Notes: generated by a model not told the origin, from the sequence alone. A DNA stretch of 64,000 nucleotides from Siderastrea radians (GCA_964017195.1 OZ024895.1:18503034-18567033), one strand, 5' to 3'. Shown: positions 34,508 to 46,392, counted from the first letter of the stretch. Numbers and translations are program-made.

Positions 34508-36327
34508 TTTATTAACGTGTCAAAACTGTAGTAGCTGAGGGGAAAAGTCCCCTCTACTAACTGTGGACACCTAACCTGCCTAACTAAAAACGTAATTTTC
34601 AAAACGTAATAACGTAACTTTTCAAACCTTTATTTCTCTTGCAGTCGTTAGAGAACATTTTAAATCGATAGCATGAAAACTTTCGTTTATGAGCAACCGG
34701 AGTGCTTCTTTCCTTGAATATGAGATCCGAAAGAAAGATTCCGAAAACAGAAAAGGACAATGACCTCCGCCATGCGTCGCCCTCAAACAACTGCAGGTTA
34801 GGCAATTGGGCCAGGTTAGGCCACATGATTTTGACCACATGATTTTGACCTCGGAAGCGTTCCATTCGTTTCTTGGGAACTGTTGTTCTATTTTCCTTCT
34901 CTGTTTGGATATTTCAAGCGGCCAATTTATGGCACGTAACACTCGGATATAACTTTGGCATGATAGGGAAATCGGATGGGTTTTTGGCAAAGATGTCCTC
35001 TGTTTTTATAGAAGCAACATCTTCCAATTTTACAACAACTTACCGTGTCATTTAGCTCTGGTTTTTTTTATTATTATTATTCATTTCGCCTTCAAAGCGT
35101 AGTTGAAACAGTGAATATCCCGCATCTTTGAATTTTATCACGTTTACCATCTCATCAAATTTATGCAGGAGACGATATTTTAAGGTATTAATTTGGCGTA
35201 GGAATAAGCGGGGACGTAATGAGTTCTAACTACGATGGTAGCCATCTCTTTGTAACGGCAATTTCCTAAGAAGGGTAGACTTCTGTACTGCCAGTTTTAA
35301 AATGTTTTAATTTGGAAATGATTTATTTTACTTTTCTTATTTTTGCCTGCCATAGTTGCAGATTGTACTCTAATGGTGGAGAAACCTAATGGCCTGATAG
35401 TGTGCCATTACCGTTATTTTAAGATGCAGTGAACTAATTTAAAGTGCACCTGTTTTCTTGTAATTGACCCAACCCAACAGTGAGTAAGACGGAAAAGATT
35501 AGTGGAGCCTTCCCCTTATGTTTTAATTTGTTGTGTTAAAATATCTGCAAACATTTTTCCCCCTAACAGATAACCTGTGAAGTGCTTTTCAAGATGAGGC
35601 AAATATTATGGGTTATGGAGCTGCTAGGAAAAATGAAGTCATCCATTTTGGAATTTACTCAAAATTAGAATTTGTATTAAAAAAAAACAACAGAAATTAA
35701 AATTTTTCACGCTAGACTCTTAGAATGTCAAACTGTTAAAGGCTTTTAGGATCATTTTTTTAATTTTTAAAGGTAAAAACGGCGTCAAAATCGCTTTACT
35801 TCATGTTACTTACGTCGTCATAAGTCGAAACCATAGAAACCGATTTTCGCCAAACTTTGCCAAAACGTGTCTAAGGAATAAACGTAGAGCTACTGAAAAC
35901 GGTAGGTGTTTATAGCAATCCTTTTGTGAAAATGTTAAGAAAAAGCTTACTAAATTGAATACTGCTGCACTTATGTATCTGAAACATTTGTATTACAGGG
36001 TGACATCTGCACGTTGACTAATTTTCACATCCAAAACCTAAAATACAGATGCCTTTACTGTCATCCTTACTTCTAAACGCATTACCGAATTTCTCCAAAC
36101 ATAAAATAAATAGGTTGGGGGATGGGCTGGTGTGGTTTGGGGTGGGGTCGGCTCCTGTATAACGCATCCGCATCTGCTGAGGTGTCATAACTGTGATGAC
36201 CACCTACTATTTTGGGCACAACAAAAGCTATCGTTAGGAAGATTTGCATACTGACTTAAAACTTGCATGTATCTTTTTTAGATTCGTGTTTATCGTGTGT
36301 CTACCCTCGCTGTCCATCCGATCCACC

Positions 36328-37029
36328 ATGAAGCCCGTTTGCTTGGTTATTCTTGCTCTTCTGATATTGTCTACTACAGCTCGAACTAATCGGAAAGGTA
36401 AACGCAATAGGTTTTTTTTTTTGGCGTTGAAGGATCGTGGAAGCTGATTCGGCCTTTCCCGCTCCAAACTTCAAAACAAGCTTCCTTTGAAGTGCATAAA
36501 ATAAGGTGATGACGCCACATGACTTGGAAATTACGTCATAATTTTCCAGTAGTCGCCAGGCCGGTTTGTCGATTTCTCCAGTGCAAAAAAACGGTCAAAT
36601 ATGTTAAAACATTTTCAAGAATAAAAACAAACCAACAAATTTTAAGAAACATGCTTCTCTTATCACGGCTGCCACAGGAAAATCACATAAAAAATTATAA
36701 GACGAGTGACATGTCAAACCGAATTATTGGCAGAACAGTATAGTAAATGTCTAATTCAGCGTGGGGGGGGGGGGTGGGGGGCACGATCAGTTTTCCACTT
36801 CCTTACCTGGATAGGCGCTTCACCTCTTGACATACCTAAGTACGCAACGCTACACTTACCTGCTATTTCTCACTTGATTTCAGAGTTTCAGGCTCGCGAT
36901 TACTTATATGATCCTGAGGACGCGAAGAAGTTTTTCCAGCTCGAAGACCCAGGATGCGACGAGAAGTGTTTGGAAGATTGCCGAGGAGATTGGGCTTGTG
37001 CGCCGTACGAGTGCTGTGATCACCGATGA
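36328..37029 (+). CDS. Small secreted cysteine-rich peptide, unit 2 (intact; two coding exons)
   Basis: The leader exon (36282-36397) follows a TTTTTTAG acceptor, has ATG at 36328 after CCACC, and encodes MKPVCLVILALLILSTTA then RTNRK. The mature exon (36884-37029) joins in phase to give a 71-residue secreted precursor. Its first half is acidic with EFQARDYLYDPED. The C-terminal part holds six cysteines spaced C-x3-C-x3-C-x5-C-x4-CC, a pattern expected to form three disulfides. The stop TGA at 37027 is followed by a donor (CATAA|GTAAGC), so the 3' UTR is spliced to a terminal exon at 39079. General design (signal, short basic propeptide, Cys-rich acidic core, tandem genes) resembles coral small cysteine-rich proteins and other cnidarian antimicrobial or venom-type peptides. 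The known SCRiP family has eight cysteines, so this may be a different family. Activity is unknown. Confidence 0.7.
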
Positions 37030-38394
37030 GCGACTCAACTTTAAATTCATAAGTAAGCCTGGATATTTTTTGTCGATCTCGAAAATTAAGGGTTGATCGG
37101 ATTTAGTACTCGAGGCATCAGGGGAAACACAAAGGTGTTCGAGTTAACGAAAGTTCGATTTATCAGGGATTAAATTAATGTGATAAAGTGAGGCAGGAAA
37201 AACTGCGGTTGGTTCGGCAGAAGAAATTGGAGTTAAAGAGACAACTTAGGCTGATATATAAGGTAGGCTTTTTTTATCATCAGGAACTTGAACTAAGTTT
37301 GTTTTTGTTTTGTTTGTTTTTTATTTTTGTTGCTGTTGCTGTTTCTATATTGAAAATCATTTTAAAAACAGTACACCAAAAGTGGCGAAAGCAAGGAAAT
37401 TTAAATTAAACAGGCAAAATAACGGCTACAGAAGAAAACGTACTATCAGAATCGCAATTTTGATTTCTTGACAGCCGGTCATGAAATGAAATTTAACTAA
37501 CTGCAAGTCTCCAGACTTCTTGTTCTGTTTTTCACTGTAAAATTGCTTTATCTAATTTAGTTGCATATTTTTTGGTTCCTTGGAAATATAACAGAAATTT
37601 TGGAAGCGAAATTTCCATATTTCGTTGGAGTTCGAGTTATTGAGATTCTACTGTACGCGCCACTGTGCTGTATAAGTTACTGGTGTGCGAATTTGCAGTG
37701 CAAATCAGAAAACTATGTGATCTGGAATGTTAGTGAGGGAAAACTGAGCAGAGGTGAGCCGAATAAACCTTATGAAGGCGCCAACGGTAGCTGTTTACAT
37801 TTGGGGTTTGAGCTTTCGAGTGATTAACCTTTGCAAATTTTACATGTCAAAGCCAAATCAAAGTGCTCCGTACACGCTCTTTTGATTCGCACAGTGTCAG
37901 TGAATAATGGGGTCTTGTACAGCGGAAGATGTTGACGAATAAACAGTTAATACATTTAGCTGCCTTTTAAGCTTGTACACCACAAAAGTAGGCTCTAAAA
38001 CGTGTACGCCAAAGACGTGAAAGAATTAGCAATTACAGAAAATCATATTTTTAAAAATTAAATCTTAACTAATCCAAATTTCGAAGACAGATGAATTAAT
38101 AAAAGATGAAATTTTTTTTATTCTTAGAGTAGCTGTTAGCAAGGGACAATGCCAGAGGGGTAAACACGATGGCAAAGTGAGACATTTGGCTAAAAAAATG
38201 GCCAAAATGTGGTTAAAATGACAAATAGTCACAGGTCCTGCACATGCGTGCTCTGGGCAGCTTGTAGCCACAAATAGGCACTATGGACACGTTGGTAGCC
38301 GACATTAGTCCTTGATCTGCCAAAAAAAGACTAGACTAGACTAGATGGAACAGTGGATGCTTAAATATCAAGAAAAACGACGACCTCTCCCTAC

Positions 38395-38628
38395 GAGCCA
38401 TCTGTACACTCATACAATACTAGGCTTGCTTCTAAATCGACCTATTACATCAATACCATTAAAACAAACTATGGTAAATTCAACATTCGCTTTGCAGCTG
38501 TAAAAGTTTGGAATCACCTTGATGAAAGCATTAAATACCTCCCCCTTAAAACGTTTAAAAACAAAGTCAAGCTAAACATCTTACAGTCTTACTGTTCATG
38601 AGTTTTCAACTGGTAGTTGTTTATTTAT

Positions 38629-38659
<31 letters not shown>

Positions 38660-38911
38660 TTATTTATTTTCTTTATTTTCTTCTTTTCGTCTTTTTTTAA
38701 TTGACTAATTAACTGCTTTCACCAAGCTTTAGTGCCAACCTACCTCTGTACTTAAACATCACTTAGTTTTACTCAGCTCGATTAGCTTTTTAGTTATCCT
38801 GAGTAAACATTACCTATTTTTGTATTAATATATTATATTGTAAAGTTTAACTTTTTTTCTTTTTTCTATTTGGTAATAAAGCTTGTTGTTGTTGTTAACA
38901 AAAGCTTGTTA
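38395..38911 (+). mobile_element. 5'-truncated LINE insertion flanked by a ~100 bp target-site duplication
   Basis: The piece encodes a LINE polyprotein tail (ASKSTYYINTIKTNYGKFNI, then VKVWNHLDESIKYLPLKTFK) ending TGA at 38601. An AT-rich 3' UTR ends AATAAAGCTTGTTGTTGTTG. It is flanked by nearly identical ~100 bp copies, 38292-38394 and 38912-39011, starting TTGGTAGCCGACATTAGTCC and ending CCTCTCCCTAC. In unit 3 the same host sequence occurs once (about 45931-46030). Confidence 0.8.
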
Positions 38912-39078
38912 TTGGTAGCCGACATTAGTCCTTGATCTGCCAAAAAAAGACTAGACTAGACTAGATGGAACAGTGGATGCTTAAATATCAAGAAAAACGA
39001 CCTCTCCCTACCGCAAAAATGTACTTTTACTGCATCACCAGTAATTTTACTAAGAGCCTTTGCTTTCTACATTTTCAG

Positions 39079-39190
39079 GAGTGTGCAGACCAGATGATCT
39101 TTTCAAGCGATGCTTTGTTACAATGTTTGCTTGAAATAGACATCCCATGATGCGTGTGTAGTGTAAACCTGGAAATAAAGTTGGTCATTG
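39079..39190 (+). other. Peptide gene unit 2: 3' untranslated terminal exon with poly(A) signal
   Basis: The acceptor ATTTTCAG is followed by GAGTGTGCAGACCAGATGA and AATAAA at 39174-39179. Matches 32317 and 46104. Confidence 0.6.
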
Positions 39191-39316
39191 GTCATTAATT
39201 TTTTCCTTTTAAAATTTGCGAGTTGGTACTGAACACCAACGAGTCACTACAAATAATGACAACAGTTACAATACTAGCAACTTTAAGAAACTAACCTTCC
39301 CACTGACTGCGACTTT

Positions 39317-39530
39317 ATTACCCCGCCGTCAGGACGGGGTCTAGAAATACCCGTTTTTTTCGTGGTTTTTTTTTTTGGTGGTCACTTGCCCCAGACCTCC
39401 GGTTTTCACTCAGCCAAAGAAATACTCGTCGTGTCTTTCGCTACACAGCCAAGGGCTTTTACCTTGAGTGACCGTAACATATTTTACACCCCCCGGGGGG
39501 GGAACAACGGCGGGGTCTAATGCCCCTGGG
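39317..39530. mobile_element. Small insertion with ACCCCGCCGT inverted ends
   Basis: ACCCCGCCGT at the left and ACGGCGGGGT near 39510 are exact complements. The matching place in unit 3 (near 46650) runs straight from ACTGACTGCGACT into the following AAATGTAATATT, so ~230 bp were added in unit 2 only. Confidence 0.5.
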
Positions 39531-39894
39531 GCTTTTCTTGTTAAATGTAATATTACTTGCTACAGAAAGTTGGTTGGCTGACTTTTGAAAAACAAAAGCA
39601 ACTAAATGGAACCCAAGTGCCTACCGTACTTGCACCTTACAAACCAATAAACAAACCAGACAATCAATTGCTATCTACTCATTCACTCGTGGCCTCCTTT
39701 CTTCGCTTTTAACTCAATGCCAGTCCCATAATATTTTGTAACGTCTCATAGAAGTAACATGAATATACTTTTCATCTTGTTCAGTTGCGTGACAATCCTG
39801 GTCACTGAGTAGTTACGTCAAGCTCCTCAGTGTCACTAACAAATATCACCCAAAAGCTTACTGGCCAGCTGCAGGTGAAAAAGGTCTGATCCAC

Positions 39895-40003
39895 ATGCCT
39901 CCTGGATTGCGTGACAGAGTGACTCAAGCCAGACTTGCATTCCATGCCAGTTTTTTTTAAAGGAGCTCAACGAATCGATGGAGGCATTCATTTCTTCGAG
40001 AAC
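39895..40003 (-). pseudogene. Decayed copy of the ABCC transporter last exon
   Basis: GATTGCGTGACAGAGTGACT, then CAAGCCAGACTTGCATTCCA, matches the true last exon and 3' flank at 47071-47110, and the similarity continues with internal deletions to TTCGAGAAC. The upstream stretch with CACTAACAAATATCAC and GGTCTGATCCACA also matches. The last exon was thus carried along in the segmental duplication and has since decayed; it has no transporter exons around it. Confidence 0.7.
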
Positions 40004-40513
40004 AAATATTGCTTCACTGATTGATTAATGGGTTGATGGGCTCATGGATGGACTTATTGCCTTTGTGATAGACGCACGCACAAAACAAAACACAGTAAAA
40101 TGCCTTGCTTTACCCCCGTGGTTTATTATTGGTGTTAAGATGGTATTGCTGGTTTGCATGTGACGTCATAAAATTCTAAAATCAAATCTCGCTAGGCCTG
40201 CTGAATTTTTATCGTCTACAGGTGGAAGTTGACATTAAAATATATCTTTTTACAAGTTTCCAGCTCGGTAAGCGTCCTTTGTTTTTAAACTAGAGCATTT
40301 TGAATTTTCGAGTTCTCCACCATACGTGACATCAAGATGGCGCCGTGACAAAGCTGTCTTGTTTGAAAAAAAGGCCTGTTCTTAGGATTTTTAGCAGTTT
40401 GAACATTTCAAGTATTAGGTGAGGGGTTTACGTGAAAGTATACTAGCTCACGAGCGAAAAGTAATCGCTTTCATAGCAAAAGTGAATTCCACGTGTTTTC
40501 TTTGATATCCGGC

Positions 40514-40552
40514 CGCCATATTGGTGTACCACGGCGGTACACCAATATGGCG
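40514..40552. repeat. Perfect 17 bp inverted repeat with CCATATTGG/GCCATATT motifs
   Basis: CGCCATATTGGTGTACC, five bases, then its exact complement. The arms contain a YY1-like GCCATATT. Confidence 0.75.
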
Positions 40553-40779
40553 TCTCCATTCTGAGCTCTATAAATTTGGGTGGAACGGTTTGGCAAATAA
40601 CTCAAGAACACTGTACCGCACAGACCTGAGACTTGAAGAAGTTGCTTATTTATTAATCTTTGATAACATTTGAAATTCTTGGCTTCTTTTATTGAATGGT
40701 TTCGCGTTTATTTTTGTATGGCGTGACAGTGCAACCTGGCAATATGTGACCGTTTCAGAGCGACCCTGGTGGGTGTTAG

Positions 40780-41251
40780 TTTCCACTGTTATCTCCACGT
40801 ATATAGAGAGGGTAATAATTTACGTTTGTGTTTCATATACTTTTACATATGATAATGACTTTTCACAGCAGTGTGTAGCTTAGCCATTTCACCAGCGTTA
40901 GTAGGCTTGTATACAGTACGCCTTAAATTAGCTTATTATGGTTGCAAGCGGAGCCTTGAAAGCTGACTATCAGTTGTGCTCACAATTCTGCTACGAAAAT
41001 GCTCTCATGCTCTGCTTTTAAGACTTCCTTAAGAGCAGTAACGTAATCCTTTTAATGTGAAAATAGATAGATAATTCGGTATTGCCAGTAGTAACTAGAA
41101 AGTATGCCTTTAAGAATGACCTAATACTTCAAAATAAGATGGATAGTTCCCAACTTAGAATTGGTAATATGCAACGTTATTCAATAGCAAAAAGTAGACT
41201 TAGGAGCTGTGGACTATCTACTCTGCGTTGAGTTAACGAAACGAAAACTCG
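40780..41251 (+). promoter_or_regulatory. Peptide gene unit 3: promoter region and 5' untranslated exon
   Basis: Homologous to the same region of units 1 and 2: CAACTTAGAATTGGTAATAT, then AAAAAGTAGACTTAGGAGCT, with the exon ending AACTCG|GTGAGT at 41251. Confidence 0.5.
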
Positions 41252-42474
41252 GTGAGTAACAATCCTTTGAAAGCACTTGTTACAATTATAAAAAACTTTT
41301 GAAGTCTATATTACTCTTTCTGCCGCTAAAGTACATCGTAAATCGGGGCATGGAAATTTTGCTCTTTAAGGGACCTGTTTGTGGGAGATTACGAAAACAA
41401 AAATCAATTGACAGTGGCCTTAGCCGTGCAAAACCCTCTTCCGCTCGAAAATTATAATTTTTTAGCAGCTGTTTTGTTTTCTTTGTAAACAACTGTAGGT
41501 TAGGCAGTGTTAATAGCCCTTCTCTTGCCCGTACGATTTTAACCTTTCACAATATTAAAGGCCTAGTTATTCCTTAAAACGGCGAGTACTTCAGTTTTGT
41601 GGTAGGACGTAGCTAAGCATGGCGGTTCATGAGTTTGTTGTTGATGTCACTTTAATTCACACAGTTGTTTAGTTTTTAAACTGCAATAGCTTCAATGGAT
41701 TTTCACTCTCACACTTACTTAAACCTTCTAGTTTTCAGTTTTTTCTCTTCGTTTATCAAGGTTCCCTATATATATTTTCATTCAAGAACGTGTATTTTAA
41801 CTGGAATTTTGTTTTTCATCTGCCGGCGCACAGTTTGCACTAAATATACTTCCACACTGAGGGGTTTCAATAAATGATAAAACTGTTTGCTACCGGAAAA
41901 CCAGCACATACGTATATAAGTAGAGTGCCGAAATGTATAAAAAGAAAGGGACTCTAAACAGAAATGTTTTTTCAAAGTATTATCTTTCATTGTTTGCGCA
42001 AGGGCGATGGAAATGGTCCTAAAGTTTGAGTAATACTTTTAAGTAAGGTTTTGCGTTTAAGTAAGCTTCAATATTTGCTTTAATTGCGGTTTCTGCCGTT
42101 CACGGTTTTCCATGTGCATGTCGGTTTTTGAAAAACAATCTTTTCCGAGATGACAAATCGGATGCCGTGTAAAATAAGTTGAATCGCTTTACCAGTTGTT
42201 TGAGTGTTGTTTTTACCATTCCGTCCGCGGCTTCTAAACTGTTCCTCTCTTCAGTAATCTTGTTTCTGAGCTGCATAGAAATTATCTTTCAAGAGCTGAC
42301 GTAATATATTTTTAAACAAAAGAGGAAATGTGTGTAAAAAAATGAACGGCCGTTGCTTATAAAAATCCTCTTAAAAACGTCCGAAGTAAAACCTTAACGA
42401 TACTAAAGACTGCTGCACCAAGTTGTCTGAACCATCTGGTAATATTATTTTTATTATTTACAACCTGAATCCAA

Positions 42475-42967
42475 GGCCCCATTTATATGGTTTTGGGTAC
42501 CCGCGACAACCCCCCCCCCCCCCGTCCCCTTGTTGCCCTGTGAGAGTGAGCCAACTTTTCGCCAATTTCTTTTACAGTTTCAACTAACCGTTTTACGTGA
42601 AGATCGCCAACTTGTCTCGGGGAGACAAGACAACTACTTTTGCGGCAGGTTGGGTAACCCTGGCAAGGGGGACAACTTTTTCTCATTGAAACACTTTGGC
42701 TCGCTTACCCTGGACGATTTTTGCGGGCCGCATGTCGCGTAACGTGAGGTGTCTGGTTTTTGGCTAACAACGGCTTATTCAGCAAAATCAGTATATGGAA
42801 GAAATAAAAACAGAGGTTACAGTGTTCGACTCAACGAAAACATCTTAAGGAAAAGGGCGAGAGCGGTCAACTTTGACTTGGTTAGCAGCGCCAACTTCTT
42901 ATCATATAAACGCTCTATACAGTAGTCTCGGGGACAGGGTTGTACCCGAGACCATATAAATGGGGCC
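42475..42967. mobile_element. Harbinger-like MITE, copy A (493 bp)
   Basis: The ends GGCCCCATTTATATGG and its complement CCATATAAATGGGGCC are followed inward by GGGTAC blocks and GAGACAA/TTGTCTC motifs. It lies in the intron of unit 3. Unit 2 lacks it: ACATCCAAAACCTAAAATAC near 36031 runs through. It belongs to the same family as 45133-45688, in opposite orientation. Confidence 0.7.
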
Positions 42968-43161
42968 TAAAATACGGATGCCTTTTATTGATTGTTATTT
43001 TCAATCGCATTACCCCTGTCTAACGCATCTGCATGATCTACTGTGTTGTAATAATTCTGAAGACCAACTGTTATTTTGGGTGTATTCTAACTGTTACTTA
43101 TCTTGCTATTTTTATTTATCTTTGTTTAGATTCGTGTTCAGTTGCTGTTCATCTAAACACC

Positions 43162-43925
43162 ATAAAAATTGCTTTCGTTGTTATTCTTGCTTTTCTGATC
43201 GTGTCCGCCACAGCACGATCTAATCGTAAAGGTAAATGTAGTACGATAAAATAATCCCTGTTATGATGTGTTACCAAAATAGATTTAAAAAAAACTAATT
43301 TAATGACCATTATGGGATGCCAGGGGGGGGGAAATTAGGATGGCCGTCCCCACCTTATATCGGCAAGCAGATGTATATAAACTAGCGTTATTTTGGTCTT
43401 CAAAGGACCGGGCAGCCGATTCAGTTATCTCATCTCCATAACTTCAAAGGTCCGCAAAATGAGGTGGTGATGTCACATGACGCCAGAATTTGTCATGAAC
43501 ATTTTTCACGAAAAAAAATGAGAAACAGAACATCAAATAAATTACAAGAAAATGGCAGGCCCATCCATATTACTACCAGAACTGTATAGTAAACGTCTTC
43601 TGGTATTTCCTTTAAATTGATAAAGATAGAGATGTTTGATTCAACGGGGGCACAATCAGTCCTCCCATACCCTACCCTGAATAGGGTAACGGTCCCTTCA
43701 AGAAACAAGTCCCTTCACCTATTGAAATACTTAAACACTCAACGCTACACTTGCCAGCCTCTTAACTTGATTTCAGAGTTTAAGGCTGGCGATTACGTAT
43801 ATGATCCAGAGGACAAGAAGTCTTTCCAGTTTGAAGACCCAGAATGTGACGAGGAGTGTTTGGAAGATTGTCAAAAAGGCGGTTGGTCCTTCAACTGTTC
43901 GTACGAGTGCGACTGTGGACGTTAA
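43162..43925 (+). pseudogene. Cysteine-rich peptide unit 3: start codon changed to ATA
   Basis: The leader exon (43131-43231) and mature exon (43777-43925) are in phase and otherwise sound. The codon at the leader start is ATA (43162-43164) after CACC, where units 1 and 2 have ATG. No in-frame ATG exists in this exon or in the 5' exon. The leader body is hydrophobic (IKIAFVVILAFLIVSATA). The mature part starts EFKAGDYVYDPED and has six cysteines spaced C-x3-C-x3-C-x8-C-x3-C-x-C, differing from unit 2 at the C-terminal end; stop TAA at 43923. The conserved exon structure and changed cysteine spacing suggest it was functional until recently. Non-AUG initiation, an allele difference or a base error remain possible. 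Confidence 0.6.
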
Positions 43926-44873
43926 ACTCATACGTAAGTCTGCATATTTTTTGTCGGTCTAGAAAGTTAAGGGTTGATTTATTACTCGAGGCATCATGGA
44001 AAGAAAAATGTGTTCTAGTTAACGAAGTTCGATTTATCGGGGATAAATCAAACTTTCGTCCCGTGCAGAATTCCAAAACAGCATGTGTGATATTGATTTG
44101 TGTTTTCAACAAAACGGCTTCAAAGCAGTTTGGTTGAGCAGCGCGCGAGTGACCCGAATTTGCGGCCTTATTTCTGAAAAGCGTATTGTCAGAATACGGC
44201 AAAATCTGGTCAGGAGCTTTGTTATCGACTGTTCTATGGGTGCTCACGACGGTTTTAAGAAATAAGACAAAAGAGCAAAAAATTGAGCGTAACCTGGAAA
44301 ACAACATGGTTGCCATGATTTTTATTAGCCGGCAAAGCGTGCTCTCGTTTCACCGTATAATGTCGACAAAACCGTTCCTTATCGCTTTGACTCTGATAGA
44401 TAAGTTGCAGGACGTATTTACCTTTGTTCGAGTAAGTGTAATTCATTGTTGCTTTAATCCTTTGCGTACTAATTATGGCTAACTGCGCGTACATAATATT
44501 CTGGTAACTATTTTAATATCCGTTTGCTATAAAGGTTATGTGGAGTCGATTTATCTGAAACTTGGTCCCCGAAATCTTTGAGGTTCCAGCATCTGTTCGG
44601 AGTAATATGAAGGAAAATCGTCTTTTCATTTTCCCAATAATGCGCATTTTCTTTGAAAGCCACGGTCAAGAAAATTGCTGAAAATTTTCGTATATTAATT
44701 CGTATCGATCTCAATAAAAGCACGCTTTTGATAAACTTCAAGCATTCCTTTTTCAGCGTCTAAAATATCTCAGCAATCGAACGCTGTTGAGCAGCGAAAA
44801 ATCTGATTTCAAAACAGTTGCCCCTCAGGCAAATAAATAGTATCGGGCCACCTTAAACGGAGTTCGAGTTCGA

Positions 44874-44938
44874 GGCCAAACGGAGTCGCAAGTTACCGCA
44901 AGTTTTCAACTTGCGATAACTTGCGACTCCGTTTGGCC
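44874..44938. repeat. Foldback hairpin, GGCCAAACGGAGTCGCAAG arms
   Basis: A near-perfect 65 bp palindrome with arms of ~30 bp. It lies between the mature exon and terminal exon of unit 3 and is absent from unit 2 at the matching site. Confidence 0.75.
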
Positions 44939-45132
44939 AGGGCTTTAAATGGCAAAGCCAAATCAAAGTGCTCACGCTTTTTTGATTCGCATAGTGTGAG
45001 TAATGCCATCTTGTACAGCGAAAGATGTTGATGGATAATCAAATAACATTTAGTTGTCTTTTAAGTTTGTGAGTCTCTAAAACGTATACGCCACGCAGAA
45101 AATCATACCACTAAAAATTAAATCTCAACTAA

Positions 45133-45688
45133 GGTTCCACTTATATACGGAGAAAAGTTGTCTTGGGTACCCGAGACAATCCTCCCCGCAAGACAACTTT
45201 ACACAGCGTTTATATGATAAGAAGTTGGCCCGGCTGACCGAGATAAAGTTGACCCTACTTAATTATTCCGAAATCTTACTTTGATATTTATGACCTCAAT
45301 ACGCCCTTTTCCATCAGAATATTTCGTTGATTTGATCACTGTAGCCTCTGTTTGTCTAAATGTTTCTTCTTCAGTATACATTTTGTTGATTTCTTCGTTT
45401 TTAAACCAAAAACCAGCCGTTACGTGACACGTGACACGCAAAACGTCGTCCCGGGTAGGCGAGACAAAGTTTTTATACGAGAAAAAGTTCTTCCGCCTGC
45501 CAGGGTTACCCCACCTACCGAGGTGAGACAACTCGCCCCCCGAGTTGTCTCGCCTCCCCGAGACGAGTTGGTGATCCTCATGTAAACGGTTCGTTGAACT
45601 TTTCAAAGAAGCATGTGAAAAATTAGCTCACCCAGGGTAACTCGGGGGGAGGGATGTCTCGGGTACCCGAGACCATATAAACGGGGCC
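45133..45688. mobile_element. Harbinger-like MITE, copy B (556 bp) with TAA target duplication
   Basis: The right end is CCATATAAACGGGGCC, the left end the diverged GGTTCCACTTATATACGG. It is flanked by TAA (45130-45132 and 45689-45691). Unit 2 has the empty site: AATCTTAACTAATCCAAATT (near 38065) with a single TAA. A 3 bp TWA-type duplication is typical of PIF/Harbinger elements. Inside are repeated GAGACAACTCG palindromes. Confidence 0.75.
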
Positions 45689-46103
45689 TAATCCAAATTT
45701 TGAAGGAAGCTGAATAAATAAAAAAAAATGAAATTTTATGTTATTCTACAGTAGATGTCAACAAGGGACCGGACATGCTATAGGGGTAATTAAGCGATGG
45801 CAAAGTGAGACATATGCATTTGCCAAAAACGTAGTAAAAATATAATGTGGTTAGAATGACAAATAGTCACAGCTCCCGCATATTTGTGCTCTGGGTAGCT
45901 TGTAGCCACAAATGGGCACTATGGACACGCTGGTAGTGGAAATACGCCCTTGATCTGCCAAAAAAGAGAGTAGACTGGGTAGATTTGGAACAGTTGATGC
46001 TTAAACATCAAGAGAAACGACCACTGTCTATCTGGAAGAATATAGCTGTATTACATCGTCAGTCATTTTACTAAGAGCTTTAATTTTTTTTCCTATTTTT
46101 CAG

Positions 46104-46210
46104 GAGTGGGCAGACCAGATGACCTTTACAAGCGATGCCTTACTACATTATTTGCCTAAATGTTGCACTCTGTAATGAATGCCTTAAGTATAAACCTAAA
46201 AATAAAGTTG
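46104..46210 (+). other. Peptide gene unit 3: 3' untranslated terminal exon with poly(A) signal
   Basis: The acceptor ATTTTTCAG precedes GAGTGGGCAGACCAGATGAC. AATAAA is at 46201-46206. Matches 39079. Confidence 0.6.
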
Positions 46211-46240
46211 GTCTCTGGTGAAATTTGTTTGTTTGCTTGT

Positions 46241-46241
46241 T

Positions 46242-46299
<58 letters not shown>

Positions 46300-46359
46300 C
46301 CACCACTACCATCATCAACGTCGTCGTCTTATTATTACTATTATTATCATTATTATTAA

Positions 46360-46391
<32 letters not shown>
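46241..46391. repeat. Compound microsatellite, ATC then TTA
   Basis: About 20 ATC units (46241-46300), a short impure stretch, then TTA units to 46391. Histidine- or isoleucine-rich frames across it are artefacts. Confidence 0.9.

Positions 46392-46392
<1 letters not shown>

Larger units (their letters stand above)
33540..40007 (+). repeat. Segmental duplication, copy A (peptide unit 2)
   Basis: The left edge (TGACTGATTGATTGATGGGTTGATGG, read in two parts) and the following ACGCACGCACAAAACAAAAC, then TGCCTTGCTTTACCCCCGTGG, recur at 40011-40125. From there the 5' exon, leader, mature exon, 3' exon and a fragment of the transporter 3' end follow in the same order as in copy B (40008-47100). 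Length differences come from insertions unique to each copy. Confidence 0.7.
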
